The notes beneath the pieces were generated by a model. It searched no databases, had not been told where the DNA came from, and was given only the letters and a program-made list of their open reading frames with translations. From positions 1 through 15,911 of the forward strand of contig JAKSCF010000291.1 of NCBI GenBank assembly GCA_022360735.1: a stretch of DNA of 15,911 nucleotides, in the 5' to 3' direction. Both the position numbers and the translations under genes were made by a program. The DNA is from Clostridia bacterium (GTDB lineage Bacteria > Bacillota_A > Clostridia > Peptostreptococcales > JAAYPU01). This document shows positions 1 through 7,178 of the stretch, piece by piece (the stretch's first letter is position 1; each line of letters opens with the position of its first letter).

Positions 1-887
1 AGCATCAATTCACCGACTGCATTGCCTTTTACAAACAAAGCATTGAACTCATTACTAACGGATGCAAGTGGGTGGGTGCTTGGAATCAGTGTTGGATGAA
101 CATGAAATTCCAACTCATCGTTATGTTTTTTAGCTGTAGAAAGTAATTTGATCTTATATCCAAATTGGGAAGCGTATTCTATATCATCCTTGGAAATTTT
201 AGTAATCCCTTCTCTTGGAATTTGATCCGGGCTGACATTGATGCCGAAAGCTGTAGAAAGTAAAATGGCTAATTTATATGCTGCATCTTCTCCCTCTACA
301 TCAGATGTTGGATCAGCTTCAGCAAAACCTTTTTCCTGGGCAACCTTTAATACGGCTTCATATTCCAAACCAAAATCAGTCATTTGTGTTAATATGTAGT
401 TGGTTGTCCCATTCACAATACCCATAATTTCTTCAAAGTTGTTAACACTTAATGGATTAGAAAGTGTATTGATAATGGGAATACCACCGCCCACACTGGC
501 TTCATATCTTAAAGATACATTATTTTCTTCGGCTGTTTGAATTAAATCTTGTCCATAAGTTGCGATAACCGCTTTATTAGCTGTTACAACATGTTTTTTG
601 TTTAAAAGAGCACGTTTCATATATTCGTAAGCCGGATGTATGCCACCTAAAACTTCGATAACAATATCTATATCAGGATCCTCTAATATACTTTCAACAT
701 CAGAAGTAAGCATATCACGATCAAAAGAAAATTCTCTTTTTTTATTGACATCATTGACTAATATTTTTTTTATTGTGATCTCTTTTTCGGCTGACTCATT
801 AATTTTATTACCATTAATATTAAGTATACTGTATACTCCTGAACCCACATTACCAATGCCCAACAATCCAATATTTACTCTTTTCAC
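1..887 (-). CDS. hom: Homoserine dehydrogenase (partial, C-terminus off the left edge)
   Basis: This enzyme reduces aspartate semialdehyde to homoserine with NAD(P)H, at the branch point to threonine and methionine in the cytoplasm. I translated the minus strand and obtained 295 codons with no stop. The N-terminus has a Rossmann nucleotide loop (GLLGIGNVGSGV, about residues 8-19). Further on come VVTANKA, EASVGGGIP, the family block GIVNGTTNYIL, and the signature GFAEADPTSDVEGEDAAYKL, which carries the catalytic Asp and Lys. The usual C-terminal ACT regulatory domain would lie beyond the window, so its presence cannot be judged. The start is GTG at 887-885, chosen because GGAGG (plus-strand CCTCC at 896-900) lies 8 nt upstream and the nucleotide loop follows directly. 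It is transcribed divergently from trmL. I see no T-box-like leader in the short 5' region. Family identity is secure. Confidence 0.95.
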   Translation of the reverse strand, partial: MKRVNIGLLGIGNVGSGVYSILNINGNKINESAEKEITIKKILVNDVNKKREFSFDRDMLTSDVESILEDPDIDIVIEVLGGIHPAYEYMKRALLNKKHVVTANKAVIATYGQDLIQTAEENNVSLRYEASVGGGIPIINTLSNPLSVNNFEEIMGIVNGTTNYILTQMTDFGLEYEAVLKVAQEKGFAEADPTSDVEGEDAAYKLAILLSTAFGINVSPDQIPREGITKISKDDIEYASQFGYKIKLLSTAKKHNDELEFHVHPTLIPSTHPLASVSNEFNALFVKGNAVGELM

Positions 888-927
888 AGGCGTGACCTCC
901 TTTATTTGAAACCTCAAAATATAAAAT

Positions 928-956
928 ATTATATTACATTGACATGCATTTGTCTT
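928..956 (-). promoter_or_regulatory. Predicted sigma-A promoter of hom
   Basis: Reading the minus strand, AAGACA (plus 951-956) is separated by 17 nt from a perfect TATAAT (plus 928-933). The -10 lies about 40 nt before the GTG start, which leaves a leader of roughly 33 nt. The -35 matches consensus at 4 of 6 positions. It is a prediction from sequence only. Confidence 0.55.
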
Positions 957-977
957 TATAAATAAAAAAAAACTTGT

Positions 978-1005
978 TTTGTAATAATAAATTTGTAATA
1001 ATAAA
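978..1005. repeat. Exact tandem duplication of a 14-bp unit
   Basis: The unit TTTGTAATAATAAA occurs twice back to back (978-991 and 992-1005) with no mismatch. It lies between the hom and trmL promoters. It could be slippage in AT-rich DNA or a protein-binding site; the sequence alone does not decide. Confidence 0.6.
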
Positions 1006-1100
1006 TAGGTTTTTTGAATCATAAAAATAATTTAGAATGAGAAGACACGGTATAGATTTTTTGTGTGAATTCAAAATTTATTCTAAATGTTAAAAATAAG

Positions 1101-1129
1101 TTAAAAAAATGTTAAATTAGTGGTATAAT
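1101..1129 (+). promoter_or_regulatory. Predicted promoter of trmL, extended -10
   Basis: A perfect TATAAT at 1124-1129 is preceded by TG at 1121-1122, which gives the extended -10 form TGGTATAAT. A weak -35 (TTAAAA, 1101-1106) lies 17 nt upstream. It is placed correctly to transcribe trmL and the phosphate transporter. Confidence 0.6.
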
Positions 1130-1158
1130 AACTCGGTGATAAAAGTTGGGTGGTTTGT

Positions 1159-1206
1159 ATGACATGCCGCCTTGGTATTGAGGATGGTGAAAAGATTGGC
1201 TGTTAA
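1159..1206 (+). CDS. Possible 15-residue leader ORF overlapping the trmL start
   Basis: An ATG at 1159 opens a 15-codon frame (MTCRLGIEDGEKIGC) that stops at TAA 1204-1206. It has a modest ribosome site (GGGTGG, 1148-1153) 5 nt upstream. It is in a different frame from trmL and overlaps the preferred TTG start of trmL at 1196 by 11 nt, the geometry expected for translational coupling. It may also be chance; no homologue is recognised. Confidence 0.25.
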   Translation: MTCRLGIEDGEKIGC

Positions 1207-1666
1207 TATTGTACTCGTTGAACCTGAAATCCCCCCAAATACAGGGAATATAGCTAGAACGTGTGCTGTAACAGGTGCTAAGCTTCATCTCGTTGAGCCT
1301 CTGGGGTTTTCCATAGAAGACAAGCATCTTAAACGTGCAGGACTAGATTATTGGTCCCATCTAAAATTAGAAACACATGAGAGTATAGATGCATTTTTGG
1401 AAAAGCATCGAAAGGCTGAGATGTATTTTGCAACCACAAAAGGGGGAACACGGTATACAGATATTTCTTATAATGATGAATGCTTTATCTTATTCGGAAA
1501 AGAAACAGCAGGACTTCCTCAAAGTGTGTTGGAATTGTTTCCGGAACACAATATAAGAATTCCAATGAATGATAAAGTAGGTGCAAGATCGCTGAATCTT
1601 GCCAATTCAGTCAACATTATATTATACGAGGTACTTAGACAGACAGGATTTATAGGATTATTATAA
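1196..1666 (+). CDS. trmL: tRNA (cytidine/uridine-34 2'-O)-methyltransferase TrmL
   Basis: TrmL is a SPOUT-class methyltransferase that uses S-adenosylmethionine to 2'-O-methylate the wobble nucleotide of certain leucine tRNAs. The protein is about 156 residues, normal for the family. It opens with NIVLVEPEIPPNTGNIARTC and ends with the SPOUT cofactor-binding knot: LFGKETAGLP followed by IPMNDKVGARSLNLANSVNIILYE. The start is ambiguous. An ATG at 1184 is directly abutted by GAGG (zero spacing) and is unlikely. GTG 1187 and TTG 1172 are also in frame. TTG 1196 is preferred because GGTGA ends 5 nt upstream and because the family protein begins two or three residues before NIVLVEP. The stop is 18 nt before the inferred start of the phosphate transporter, in the same frame, so the two are probably co-transcribed. 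Confidence 0.9.
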   Translation: MAVNIVLVEPEIPPNTGNIARTCAVTGAKLHLVEPLGFSIEDKHLKRAGLDYWSHLKLETHESIDAFLEKHRKAEMYFATTKGGTRYTDISYNDECFILFGKETAGLPQSVLELFPEHNIRIPMNDKVGARSLNLANSVNIILYEVLRQTGFIGLL

Positions 1667-1684
1667 GAAGAGGAGGAGATCAAA

Positions 1685-3301
1685 ATAGTAATTGGAATTA
1701 TTGGAGGATTGGGATTATTTCTATATGGGATGACAATAATGGCTGATGGGCTTCAAAAATCCGCTGGCGCAAAACTCAAAAAGACAGTAGAAATCTTAAC
1801 AACTAACAAACTAATAGGTATGCTTGTAGGTGCTTTTGTAACCATGATCATTCAGAGCAGTAGTGCCACTACCGTTATGGTAATAGGCTTTGTAAATGCA
1901 GGCATTATGTCTTTGATTCAAGCGACAGGCGTTATTATGGGTGCTAATATCGGGACGACCATTACCGCACAAATGGTTTCTTTGGATTTAAGTGAAATAG
2001 CTCCTGCCGTAGTGGGTATTGCTGTAGGCGTATGGATATTTTCTAAGAATAAAAAGACGACTAATTTAGCTGAAATCTTTATTGGCTTTGGGATACTTTT
2101 CTTAGGAATGGAATTAATGAAGACTTCGCTTAAGCCATTAAGAGAATTGCAAGCTTTTCAAGATTTGATTTTATCATTTGATCCGAGCTCTCTTAAAGCT
2201 TATTTGCTGGCCATTGGAGTCGGTTTTCTTTTCACTGCACTGGTCCAAAGCAGTAGTGCAACAACAGGTATATTGATTGCTATGGCATTTGAGGGATTGA
2301 TTAGTATTGAAATAGCTTTACCTATTATTTTTGGTACAAATATTGGAACCTGTGTAACCGCTTTAATCTCAAGTATAGGGGCTACCCGGACTGCTAAAAG
2401 AGCAGCGACGATTCATTTGTTGTTTAATGTCATAGGAACCTTTGTATTTATTATATTCTTTAGGGATATAACCATTTATATAGCTAAAACTTTATCACCG
2501 GACAATACGGCAAGACAGCTTGCTAATGCGCACACATTTTTTAATATTACCAATACTTTATTACTATTACCATTCTCCAGTTATTTGGTTGTGCTTGCCA
2601 ATAAGCTTATTCCGGAAAATGAGGATGAAAAAGATGAGTATGATACTTATCTGGATGATAGAATGCTGGGAACACCTTCTATTGCATTAGGCCAGGTAAC
2701 AAAAGAAATAATAAGTATGGGTGAACTATCACTCAATAATTATGATTCAAGTGTCAAAGCCATAACACAAAAAAATAATAATAAAGAAATTGATAAGGTT
2801 TTTAAAATTGAAGAGATTATTAATTCGAAACAAAGAAGTATTGAAAGATATTTGGTAAAACTGACCAATGAAACCCTTTCATCTATAGAGCATGAAAAAG
2901 TTAATATGATGCTGGGTATTATCAGCGACATTGAACGAATTGGTGATCACGCTGAAAATATAGCAGAACTTGCCGAATATATCAATGAAAATAATCTACG
3001 GTTCAGTGAACAAGCTGTTGAAGAGCTGATGTCAATGCATTCTAAAGTCGTAAAATCATGTAAACAAGTTATTGAAGCTTTGGAAACCGGTGATACAAAA
3101 CTGGCATATAAAATTATTTCACGTGAAGACAGAATTGATGCTATGGAGAAAGATCTTAGAGCCAGCCATATTGACAGGTTAAATAAAGGACTATGTTCAA
3201 CAGGATCAGGTATTATTTTCTTAGATGCCATCAGTAATATGGAAAGAGTTGCCGACCATGCTGAAAAAATTGCTTATTATGTTATAGATACTTCTAAATA
3301 G
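1685..3301 (+). CDS. Na+/phosphate cotransporter with C-terminal PhoU domain
   Basis: This is a membrane protein of the Na/Pi cotransporter (NptA/YjbB-like) family that moves inorganic phosphate with sodium. Its first half has the two inverted transporter repeats, each with the diagnostic QSSSATT motif followed by a GxNIGT motif (GANIGTTITAQ and GTNIGTCVTAL). Several hydrophobic segments fill roughly residues 1-305. The last 190 or so residues form a helical PhoU-like domain with IERIGDHAENIAELA and MERVADHAEKIAYYV. The start is unusual. The only in-frame ATG/GTG/TTG near the N-terminus is TTG 1709, which abuts its own GGAGGA and would cut the first membrane helix. The strong AGGAGG at 1671-1676 is spaced 8 nt from ATA at 1685, which yields the complete helix (IVIGIIGGLGLFLYGM). 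I place the start at ATA 1685 by inference. From there the protein is 538 residues. Confidence 0.92.
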   Translation: MVIGIIGGLGLFLYGMTIMADGLQKSAGAKLKKTVEILTTNKLIGMLVGAFVTMIIQSSSATTVMVIGFVNAGIMSLIQATGVIMGANIGTTITAQMVSLDLSEIAPAVVGIAVGVWIFSKNKKTTNLAEIFIGFGILFLGMELMKTSLKPLRELQAFQDLILSFDPSSLKAYLLAIGVGFLFTALVQSSSATTGILIAMAFEGLISIEIALPIIFGTNIGTCVTALISSIGATRTAKRAATIHLLFNVIGTFVFIIFFRDITIYIAKTLSPDNTARQLANAHTFFNITNTLLLLPFSSYLVVLANKLIPENEDEKDEYDTYLDDRMLGTPSIALGQVTKEIISMGELSLNNYDSSVKAITQKNNNKEIDKVFKIEEIINSKQRSIERYLVKLTNETLSSIEHEKVNMMLGIISDIERIGDHAENIAELAEYINENNLRFSEQAVEELMSMHSKVVKSCKQVIEALETGDTKLAYKIISREDRIDAMEKDLRASHIDRLNKGLCSTGSGIIFLDAISNMERVADHAEKIAYYVIDTSK

Positions 3302-3303
3302 TT

Positions 3304-3334
3304 AAAAACAGCCTGATTTAACAGGCTGTTTTTT
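3304..3334 (+). terminator. Intrinsic terminator after the phosphate transporter
   Basis: A perfect 12-bp stem (AAAAACAGCCTG with CAGGCTGTTTTT) closes a 6-nt loop and runs into a T tract at 3329-3334. It starts 3 nt after the transporter stop codon, so it ends the trmL transporter unit. Confidence 0.9.
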
Positions 3335-3342
3335 GGTATAAT
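3334..3342 (+). promoter_or_regulatory. Predicted trxB promoter, extended -10
   Basis: TGGTATAAT at 3334-3342 is a perfect extended -10 element. It begins at the last T of the preceding terminator. No good -35 is visible 16-18 nt upstream, where the terminator lies. The distance to the trxB start is 55 nt. Confidence 0.5.
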
Positions 3343-3397
3343 AAAAATATGTCACTAAACGCCACCTAAACTCAAATAGAATGATGGAGGGATATAA

Positions 3398-4348
3398 ATG
3401 AAAAAGATATATGATGTAATTATTCTTGGTGGAGGTCCGGCAGGATTATCAGCAGGTCTTTATTCTGCCAGAGCTAAAATGAACACATTAATCATTGAAA
3501 AAGGCGTTCATGGCGGCCAAATTTTTTCAACAAGTGAAATCATTAATTATCCGGGAGCCAGTGAAAATGCTTCAGGGCCGTCTTTATCAGAGAGAATGAA
3601 ACAACAAGCAGAAGAGTTTGGCGTTGAATTTGTTACGGATGAAATCATTGAAATGGATATTACAGATAAGATTAAACAATTAAAAGGCAATACAGATACC
3701 TACCAAGCGAAAGCATTAATTATTGCCGCAGGCTCTTTCCCTAGAACCATTGGCTGTAAAGGAGAAAGTGAGCATGTGGGGCAAGGTGTTTCTTACTGTG
3801 CAACGTGTGACGGCGGATTTTATACAGGTCTTGAAGTATTTGCAGTAGGCGGTGGTGATGCTGCAGTTGAAGAGGCTATTTTCTTAACCAGATTTGCACG
3901 AAAGGTAACCATCGTACATAGAAGGGATAAATTAAGAGCTGCAAAATTTATTGTGGATAAAGCAGAGAATAACAAGAAGATACACTTCATGTATAATACA
4001 GTGATTGAAGAAATAAAAGGTGATGGATTGGTTGAATCTATTGTCTTCAAAAACACACAGACAAAAGAACTTTCGGAATATGAAGTGGATCCAAAAGAGG
4101 GTGTTATGGGTGTCTTTATATTTGTAGGCTATACACCTAACAGTGCTCTTTTTAAAGATGTGATTAAAACCAATGAAGCTGGATATATTATTACAGATGA
4201 GAAAATGGCAACCAATATAGATGGTGTGTATGCTGCCGGTGATATAAGAGATAAACCTCTTCGGCAAGTGGTTACTGCAGTTTCAGATGGGGCAATAGCT
4301 GCTGTAGAATCTGAGAAATACGTAGAAAGAGAATTTGATACGGAGTAA
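3398..4348 (+). CDS. trxB: Thioredoxin-disulfide reductase
   Basis: TrxB is a cytoplasmic FAD enzyme that uses NADPH to keep thioredoxin reduced. At 316 residues it has the normal family length. The FAD loop is GGGPAGLSAGLYSARA (about residues 11-26). The redox-active disulfide is Cys134-Cys137 in CATCDG. The NADPH site follows as VGGGDAAVEEA, with HRRDKLRA contributing the arginines that bind the 2'-phosphate. The C-terminal FAD segment is VYAAGDIRDKPLRQVVTAVSDG. The ATG start has TGGAGG (3385-3390) 7 nt upstream. It appears to be a single-gene unit between the terminator at 3304-3334 and the rpoN promoter. No thioredoxin gene is in the window. A ferredoxin-dependent relative is possible but the NADPH-type motifs argue against it. 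Confidence 0.95.
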   Translation: MKKIYDVIILGGGPAGLSAGLYSARAKMNTLIIEKGVHGGQIFSTSEIINYPGASENASGPSLSERMKQQAEEFGVEFVTDEIIEMDITDKIKQLKGNTDTYQAKALIIAAGSFPRTIGCKGESEHVGQGVSYCATCDGGFYTGLEVFAVGGGDAAVEEAIFLTRFARKVTIVHRRDKLRAAKFIVDKAENNKKIHFMYNTVIEEIKGDGLVESIVFKNTQTKELSEYEVDPKEGVMGVFIFVGYTPNSALFKDVIKTNEAGYIITDEKMATNIDGVYAAGDIRDKPLRQVVTAVSDGAIAAVESEKYVEREFDTE

Positions 4349-4360
4349 CAAAAAAGATTT

Positions 4361-4389
4361 TGTTGAATGGTGCTGTATTGTGTTATAAT
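4361..4389 (+). promoter_or_regulatory. Predicted rpoN promoter, extended -10
   Basis: TGTTATAAT at 4381-4389 is a perfect extended -10. Upstream, TGTTGA (4361-4366) gives a 17-nt spacer, and TTGAAT (4363-4368) gives 15 nt. It lies only 32 nt after the trxB stop. I see no terminator between trxB and rpoN, so readthrough from trxB is possible. Confidence 0.55.
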
Positions 4390-4428
4390 ATTGTTGGATT
4401 TTAATGATTAAAAAAGGTGGTGAGTTTT

Positions 4429-5862
4429 TTGAGACTTGGTTTTGATTTAAGTATTGAGCAGATTCAAAAACTAGTTATGACCCCTGAATTGATTCAGGCT
4501 ATACAAATACTTCAATTCAATACTCAAGAGCTGGAAAGTTTTATTGATGAACAATTACTCGTTAATCCTTTATTGGATACCAACTCACCCAATACGGCTG
4601 AAACGGAGAACCAAGAAAAACAATCGTCTAACCAGGACCAACCAACAAATGAAGATCATAATGAAAAGCAAACCGCAAATGATGAGATGGACTGGAAGGA
4701 ATATTTCAAAGATTATGACGATATAAGCTATAAACAAAAAGAATATCGAGATGAATCTAAAGAGACTTCTTATGAACAATATGTTTCAACAGATATTACT
4801 TTAACCGAGCATTTAATGTTTCAATTGCAATTTTCTAATGATGATAAATTGGTTAAAAAAATTGGTCGATATATCATTGAATCTCTAAATCCTAATGGCT
4901 ATATGACCCTTACTGTTGAAGAAATTGCTGAGCATTTTAATGTAGATGCAGAAAAAGTTGATGAAGTACTATCCATTGTTCAATCCTTTGAACCTTATGG
5001 AATTGCTGCTAGAAGTATTCAAGAATGTCTGCTGATTCAATTGCAGCAAGCGAAAATACAAGATGAAAACCTCGAAGCTATTATTAGGGAGCATCTCAAT
5101 GATATCGCTGAAAATCGCTTGAACAATATATCTAAAGCCTTGAATATTCCGGTGGAGGAGATACAAAGATATGCTGACATTATAAAAAAGTTCGAACCAA
5201 AGCCCGGTAGACAATTTAGTTCACAAGAAGATGTTAAATATGTTATCCCTGATGTTAACATAGAAAAAATTGACGGTCAGTATGTTGTTGTGGTAAACGA
5301 TGCGACTGCTCCTCGCTTATTTATTAATTCACACTATCGGCAAATGCTGATGAGTTCTGAAAAAGAGTCTAATTTATCTAAATATTTAACCAATAAATTA
5401 AATTCTGCATTATGGCTTGTGAAAAGTATAGAGCAACGAAGACAAACCATCTACAATGTTGTGAAAACCATTGTAGATTATCAATACAATTTCTTTGAAT
5501 ACGGCAAAAAACATCTTGTTCCTATGACATTAAAACAAGTAGCCGAAGAAGTAGGGATACACGAATCTACGGTGAGTAGAGCCATTAATGGAAAATATCT
5601 TCAATCCCCAAGCGGTATTTATGAAATTAAATACTTCTTTTCAAGTGGTGTTTCTTACGCTCATGGTCAAGGGGTGGCTTCAGAAAGCATAAAAATGATG
5701 ATAAAAGAACTATTGGATGAGGAAAATCCTAAAAAACCGTATAGTGACCAACGTATTACAGAATTACTCAATAAAAAAGGTATTGATATTTCAAGAAGAA
5801 CGGTTGCAAAATACAGGGAAGAAATGAATATACCATCATCATCCAAAAGAAGACGATATTAA
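4429..5862 (+). CDS. rpoN: RNA polymerase sigma-54 factor
   Basis: Sigma-54 directs RNA polymerase to -24/-12 promoters and needs an ATPase activator to open them. The protein has the three family regions. The N-terminal glutamine- and leucine-rich activator-interacting region is seen in LSIEQIQKLVMTPELIQAIQILQ. An acidic, low-complexity linker (about residues 50-110) follows. Then come the core-binding region, a helix-turn-helix near EEVGIHESTVSRAINGKYL, and the C-terminal RpoN box at residues 455-463 (SRRTVAKYR). The start is TTG 4429: AAGGTGGTGA (4414-4422) ends 6 nt before it, and MRLGFDL is the usual family N-terminus. A GTG at 4417 sits inside that ribosome site and is unlikely. No activator protein and no -24/-12 promoter is visible in the window, so its local targets are unknown. 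Confidence 0.95.
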   Translation: MRLGFDLSIEQIQKLVMTPELIQAIQILQFNTQELESFIDEQLLVNPLLDTNSPNTAETENQEKQSSNQDQPTNEDHNEKQTANDEMDWKEYFKDYDDISYKQKEYRDESKETSYEQYVSTDITLTEHLMFQLQFSNDDKLVKKIGRYIIESLNPNGYMTLTVEEIAEHFNVDAEKVDEVLSIVQSFEPYGIAARSIQECLLIQLQQAKIQDENLEAIIREHLNDIAENRLNNISKALNIPVEEIQRYADIIKKFEPKPGRQFSSQEDVKYVIPDVNIEKIDGQYVVVVNDATAPRLFINSHYRQMLMSSEKESNLSKYLTNKLNSALWLVKSIEQRRQTIYNVVKTIVDYQYNFFEYGKKHLVPMTLKQVAEEVGIHESTVSRAINGKYLQSPSGIYEIKYFFSSGVSYAHGQGVASESIKMMIKELLDEENPKKPYSDQRITELLNKKGIDISRRTVAKYREEMNIPSSSKRRRY

Positions 5863-5870
5863 TGCTAAAA

Positions 5871-5908
5871 ATAATGCCTCTTTTTCAATAGAAAAAGAGG
5901 TATTTTTT
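5871..5908 (+). terminator. Intrinsic terminator after rpoN
   Basis: A perfect 10-bp stem, CCTCTTTTTC (5877-5886) with GAAAAAGAGG (5891-5900), closes an AATA loop and is followed by TATTTTTT. It begins 9 nt after the rpoN stop and separates rpoN from the glycolytic operon. Confidence 0.9.
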
Positions 5909-5966
5909 AATAAATTTTTTTTATATATTATATTTTTTTAAAAATGAATTAAAATAAAAATTGTTG

Positions 5967-5994
5967 TTGCTTTTGGTAATTATTATGTTATAAT
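5967..5994 (+). promoter_or_regulatory. Promoter of the cggR-gap-pgk-tpiA-eno operon
   Basis: TTGCTT (5967-5972), a 16-nt spacer and a perfect TATAAT (5989-5994) with the extended TG (5986-5987) make this one of the stronger promoters in the window. Transcription would start near 6001, at the left edge of the operator. Confidence 0.75.
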
Positions 5995-5999
5995 TTAAT

Positions 6000-6038
6000 C
6001 GGGACCGAATGAAGGACACGAGGACTAGTTGAGTCCCG
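6000..6038 (+). promoter_or_regulatory. CggR-type operator at the transcription start
   Basis: CGGGAC at 6000-6005 is followed by a second GGAC exactly 20 bp later (6022-6025), which is paired with GTCC at 6033-6036 in the form GGAC-N7-GTCC. The Bacillus subtilis CggR operator, as I recall it, is two CGGGAC-N6-TGTC half-sites repeated every 20 bp, with the same GGAC-N7-GTCC symmetry in a half-site. The left half-site here lacks the GTCC arm, but its CGGGAC is perfect. The outer arms CGGGAC and GTCCCG (6033-6038) could also pair as an RNA hairpin. The position directly after the promoter and before cggR suits autoregulation and a transcription roadblock. Confidence 0.65.
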
Positions 6039-6059
6039 AGAAATGAAAGGGCTATATTT

Positions 6060-7118
6060 ATGGATTCTTTATTTAACGATATGTTATCTGTACAAAAAAA
6101 ATTAGTTCCTGAAATGGTACAAATATTAATAAGAAGATATGAAATACTACGTGCTGTTGCTACCCACGAGCCTATTGGGAGACGAAATTTATCTACGCTT
6201 TTAGGAATAGGGGAAAAAACAGTAAGGAATGAAATATCTCACTTACAAGAAAAGTTATTGCTCAATGTAAAAAATCAAGGCATGACCATTACGGAAGAAG
6301 GCAAAGAATTAATAGAAAACGCCGATCAATGGATATATTATTTTAAAGCAATGGAAGATATTGAAAAAGAGCTGGCCCATGCTTTGAATGTTAAAAAGGT
6401 TATTATTTCTTCTACGGATTCCAGTAATAAGAGCCAGATTGTACAAGAAACGGCTAGAAAGACCGGCTTATACCTAAAGTCCATTATTTCAGAAAATATG
6501 ATTATAGGGATTACTGGGGGCTCCACCATGGCTGCAACCGTAAAGGAGATGCAGAAATATAATTGTTCTAAAAAAGATATTACAGTTGTTCCCGCAAGAG
6601 GTGGTCTCGGAGAAGAGGTAGAAACGCAAGCTAATAATATTGCAGCAGGTTTAGCAGAAAAATTAAATTGTGCCTATAAATTATTACATATAACAGAGAA
6701 TTTATCTAAAGAGTTATTGGAATCATTAATGGCTTATCCTGAGATAAAAGAAACGGTGGATTTAATTGAAAAGATCGATGTACTGCTGTTTGGTATAGGA
6801 AGAGCTGATGTGATGGCTACAAGACGCAACTTGGATCAGTCCAAAATAGATTCATTGATAAAAAAAGGCGCAGTTGCGGAAGCCTTTGGATATTATTTTG
6901 ACAATAAGGGTAAGATAATTGATATTGTCAACACAGCCGGAATAAGCCTTGAACAGTATCATAACGTACCGCATATTATAGGTGCCGCAGCAGGGGTTGA
7001 CAAAGCAGAGGCCATTATGGCCATTAGTCAATTAAACGATAATTTAGTTTTGGTGATAGATGAAGGTCTAGCCAATTCCATCTTGAAAATTCATAAACAA
7101 AAGCATAATAAAAGCTAG
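6060..7118 (+). CDS. cggR: Central glycolytic genes regulator (SorC/DeoR-type repressor)
   Basis: CggR represses the triose-phosphate segment of glycolysis and is relieved by fructose-1,6-bisphosphate in the characterised Bacillus protein. The protein is 352 residues. Residues about 38-65 form the DNA-binding winged helix (IGRRNLSTLLGIGEKTVRNEI). The remainder is the SorC sugar-phosphate-binding domain, with GITGGSTMAATVKEM, VVPARGGLGEEVETQANNIA and LLFGIGRADVMATRR. The effector and its affinity here are inferred from the family. The start is ATG 6060 with AAAGGG (6046-6050) about 9 nt upstream, weaker than the site of gap, as expected if the repressor is made in smaller amounts. The operator lies just upstream, and gap follows 60 nt downstream. 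A 7-bp AT-only hairpin (7127-7147) lies in that gap. Confidence 0.93.
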   Translation: MDSLFNDMLSVQKKLVPEMVQILIRRYEILRAVATHEPIGRRNLSTLLGIGEKTVRNEISHLQEKLLLNVKNQGMTITEEGKELIENADQWIYYFKAMEDIEKELAHALNVKKVIISSTDSSNKSQIVQETARKTGLYLKSIISENMIIGITGGSTMAATVKEMQKYNCSKKDITVVPARGGLGEEVETQANNIAAGLAEKLNCAYKLLHITENLSKELLESLMAYPEIKETVDLIEKIDVLLFGIGRADVMATRRNLDQSKIDSLIKKGAVAEAFGYYFDNKGKIIDIVNTAGISLEQYHNVPHIIGAAAGVDKAEAIMAISQLNDNLVLVIDEGLANSILKIHKQKHNKS

Positions 7119-7178
7119 ATTATCGTATTTATTATAGTTCAATAAATTAGTTAAAAATAAAAGGAGGATATTTTAAAG

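Larger units (their letters stand above)
888..1195. other. Divergent intergenic region hom/trmL
   Basis: About 300 bp of very AT-rich DNA separates the two divergent genes. It holds the hom ribosome site and promoter, an exact tandem 14-bp repeat, the trmL promoter, and a 15-codon open frame overlapping the trmL start. I see no hairpin terminator, RNA gene or riboswitch-like fold in it. Confidence 0.6.

Noticed and set aside
640..909. Open reading frame on the plus strand opposite hom
   Set aside because: It is antisense to the well-supported homoserine dehydrogenase, has low-complexity Ser/Ile/Leu composition and no ribosome site.
1030..1088. 9-bp inverted arms (1030-1038 and 1080-1088) as a hairpin
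   Set aside because: The arms are AT-rich and 41 nt apart with nothing structured between them; such matches are expected by chance here.
888..1195. T-box or other riboswitch ahead of hom or trmL
   Set aside because: The hom leader is only about 33 nt, and neither leader contains the conserved T-box sequence or a terminator hairpin.
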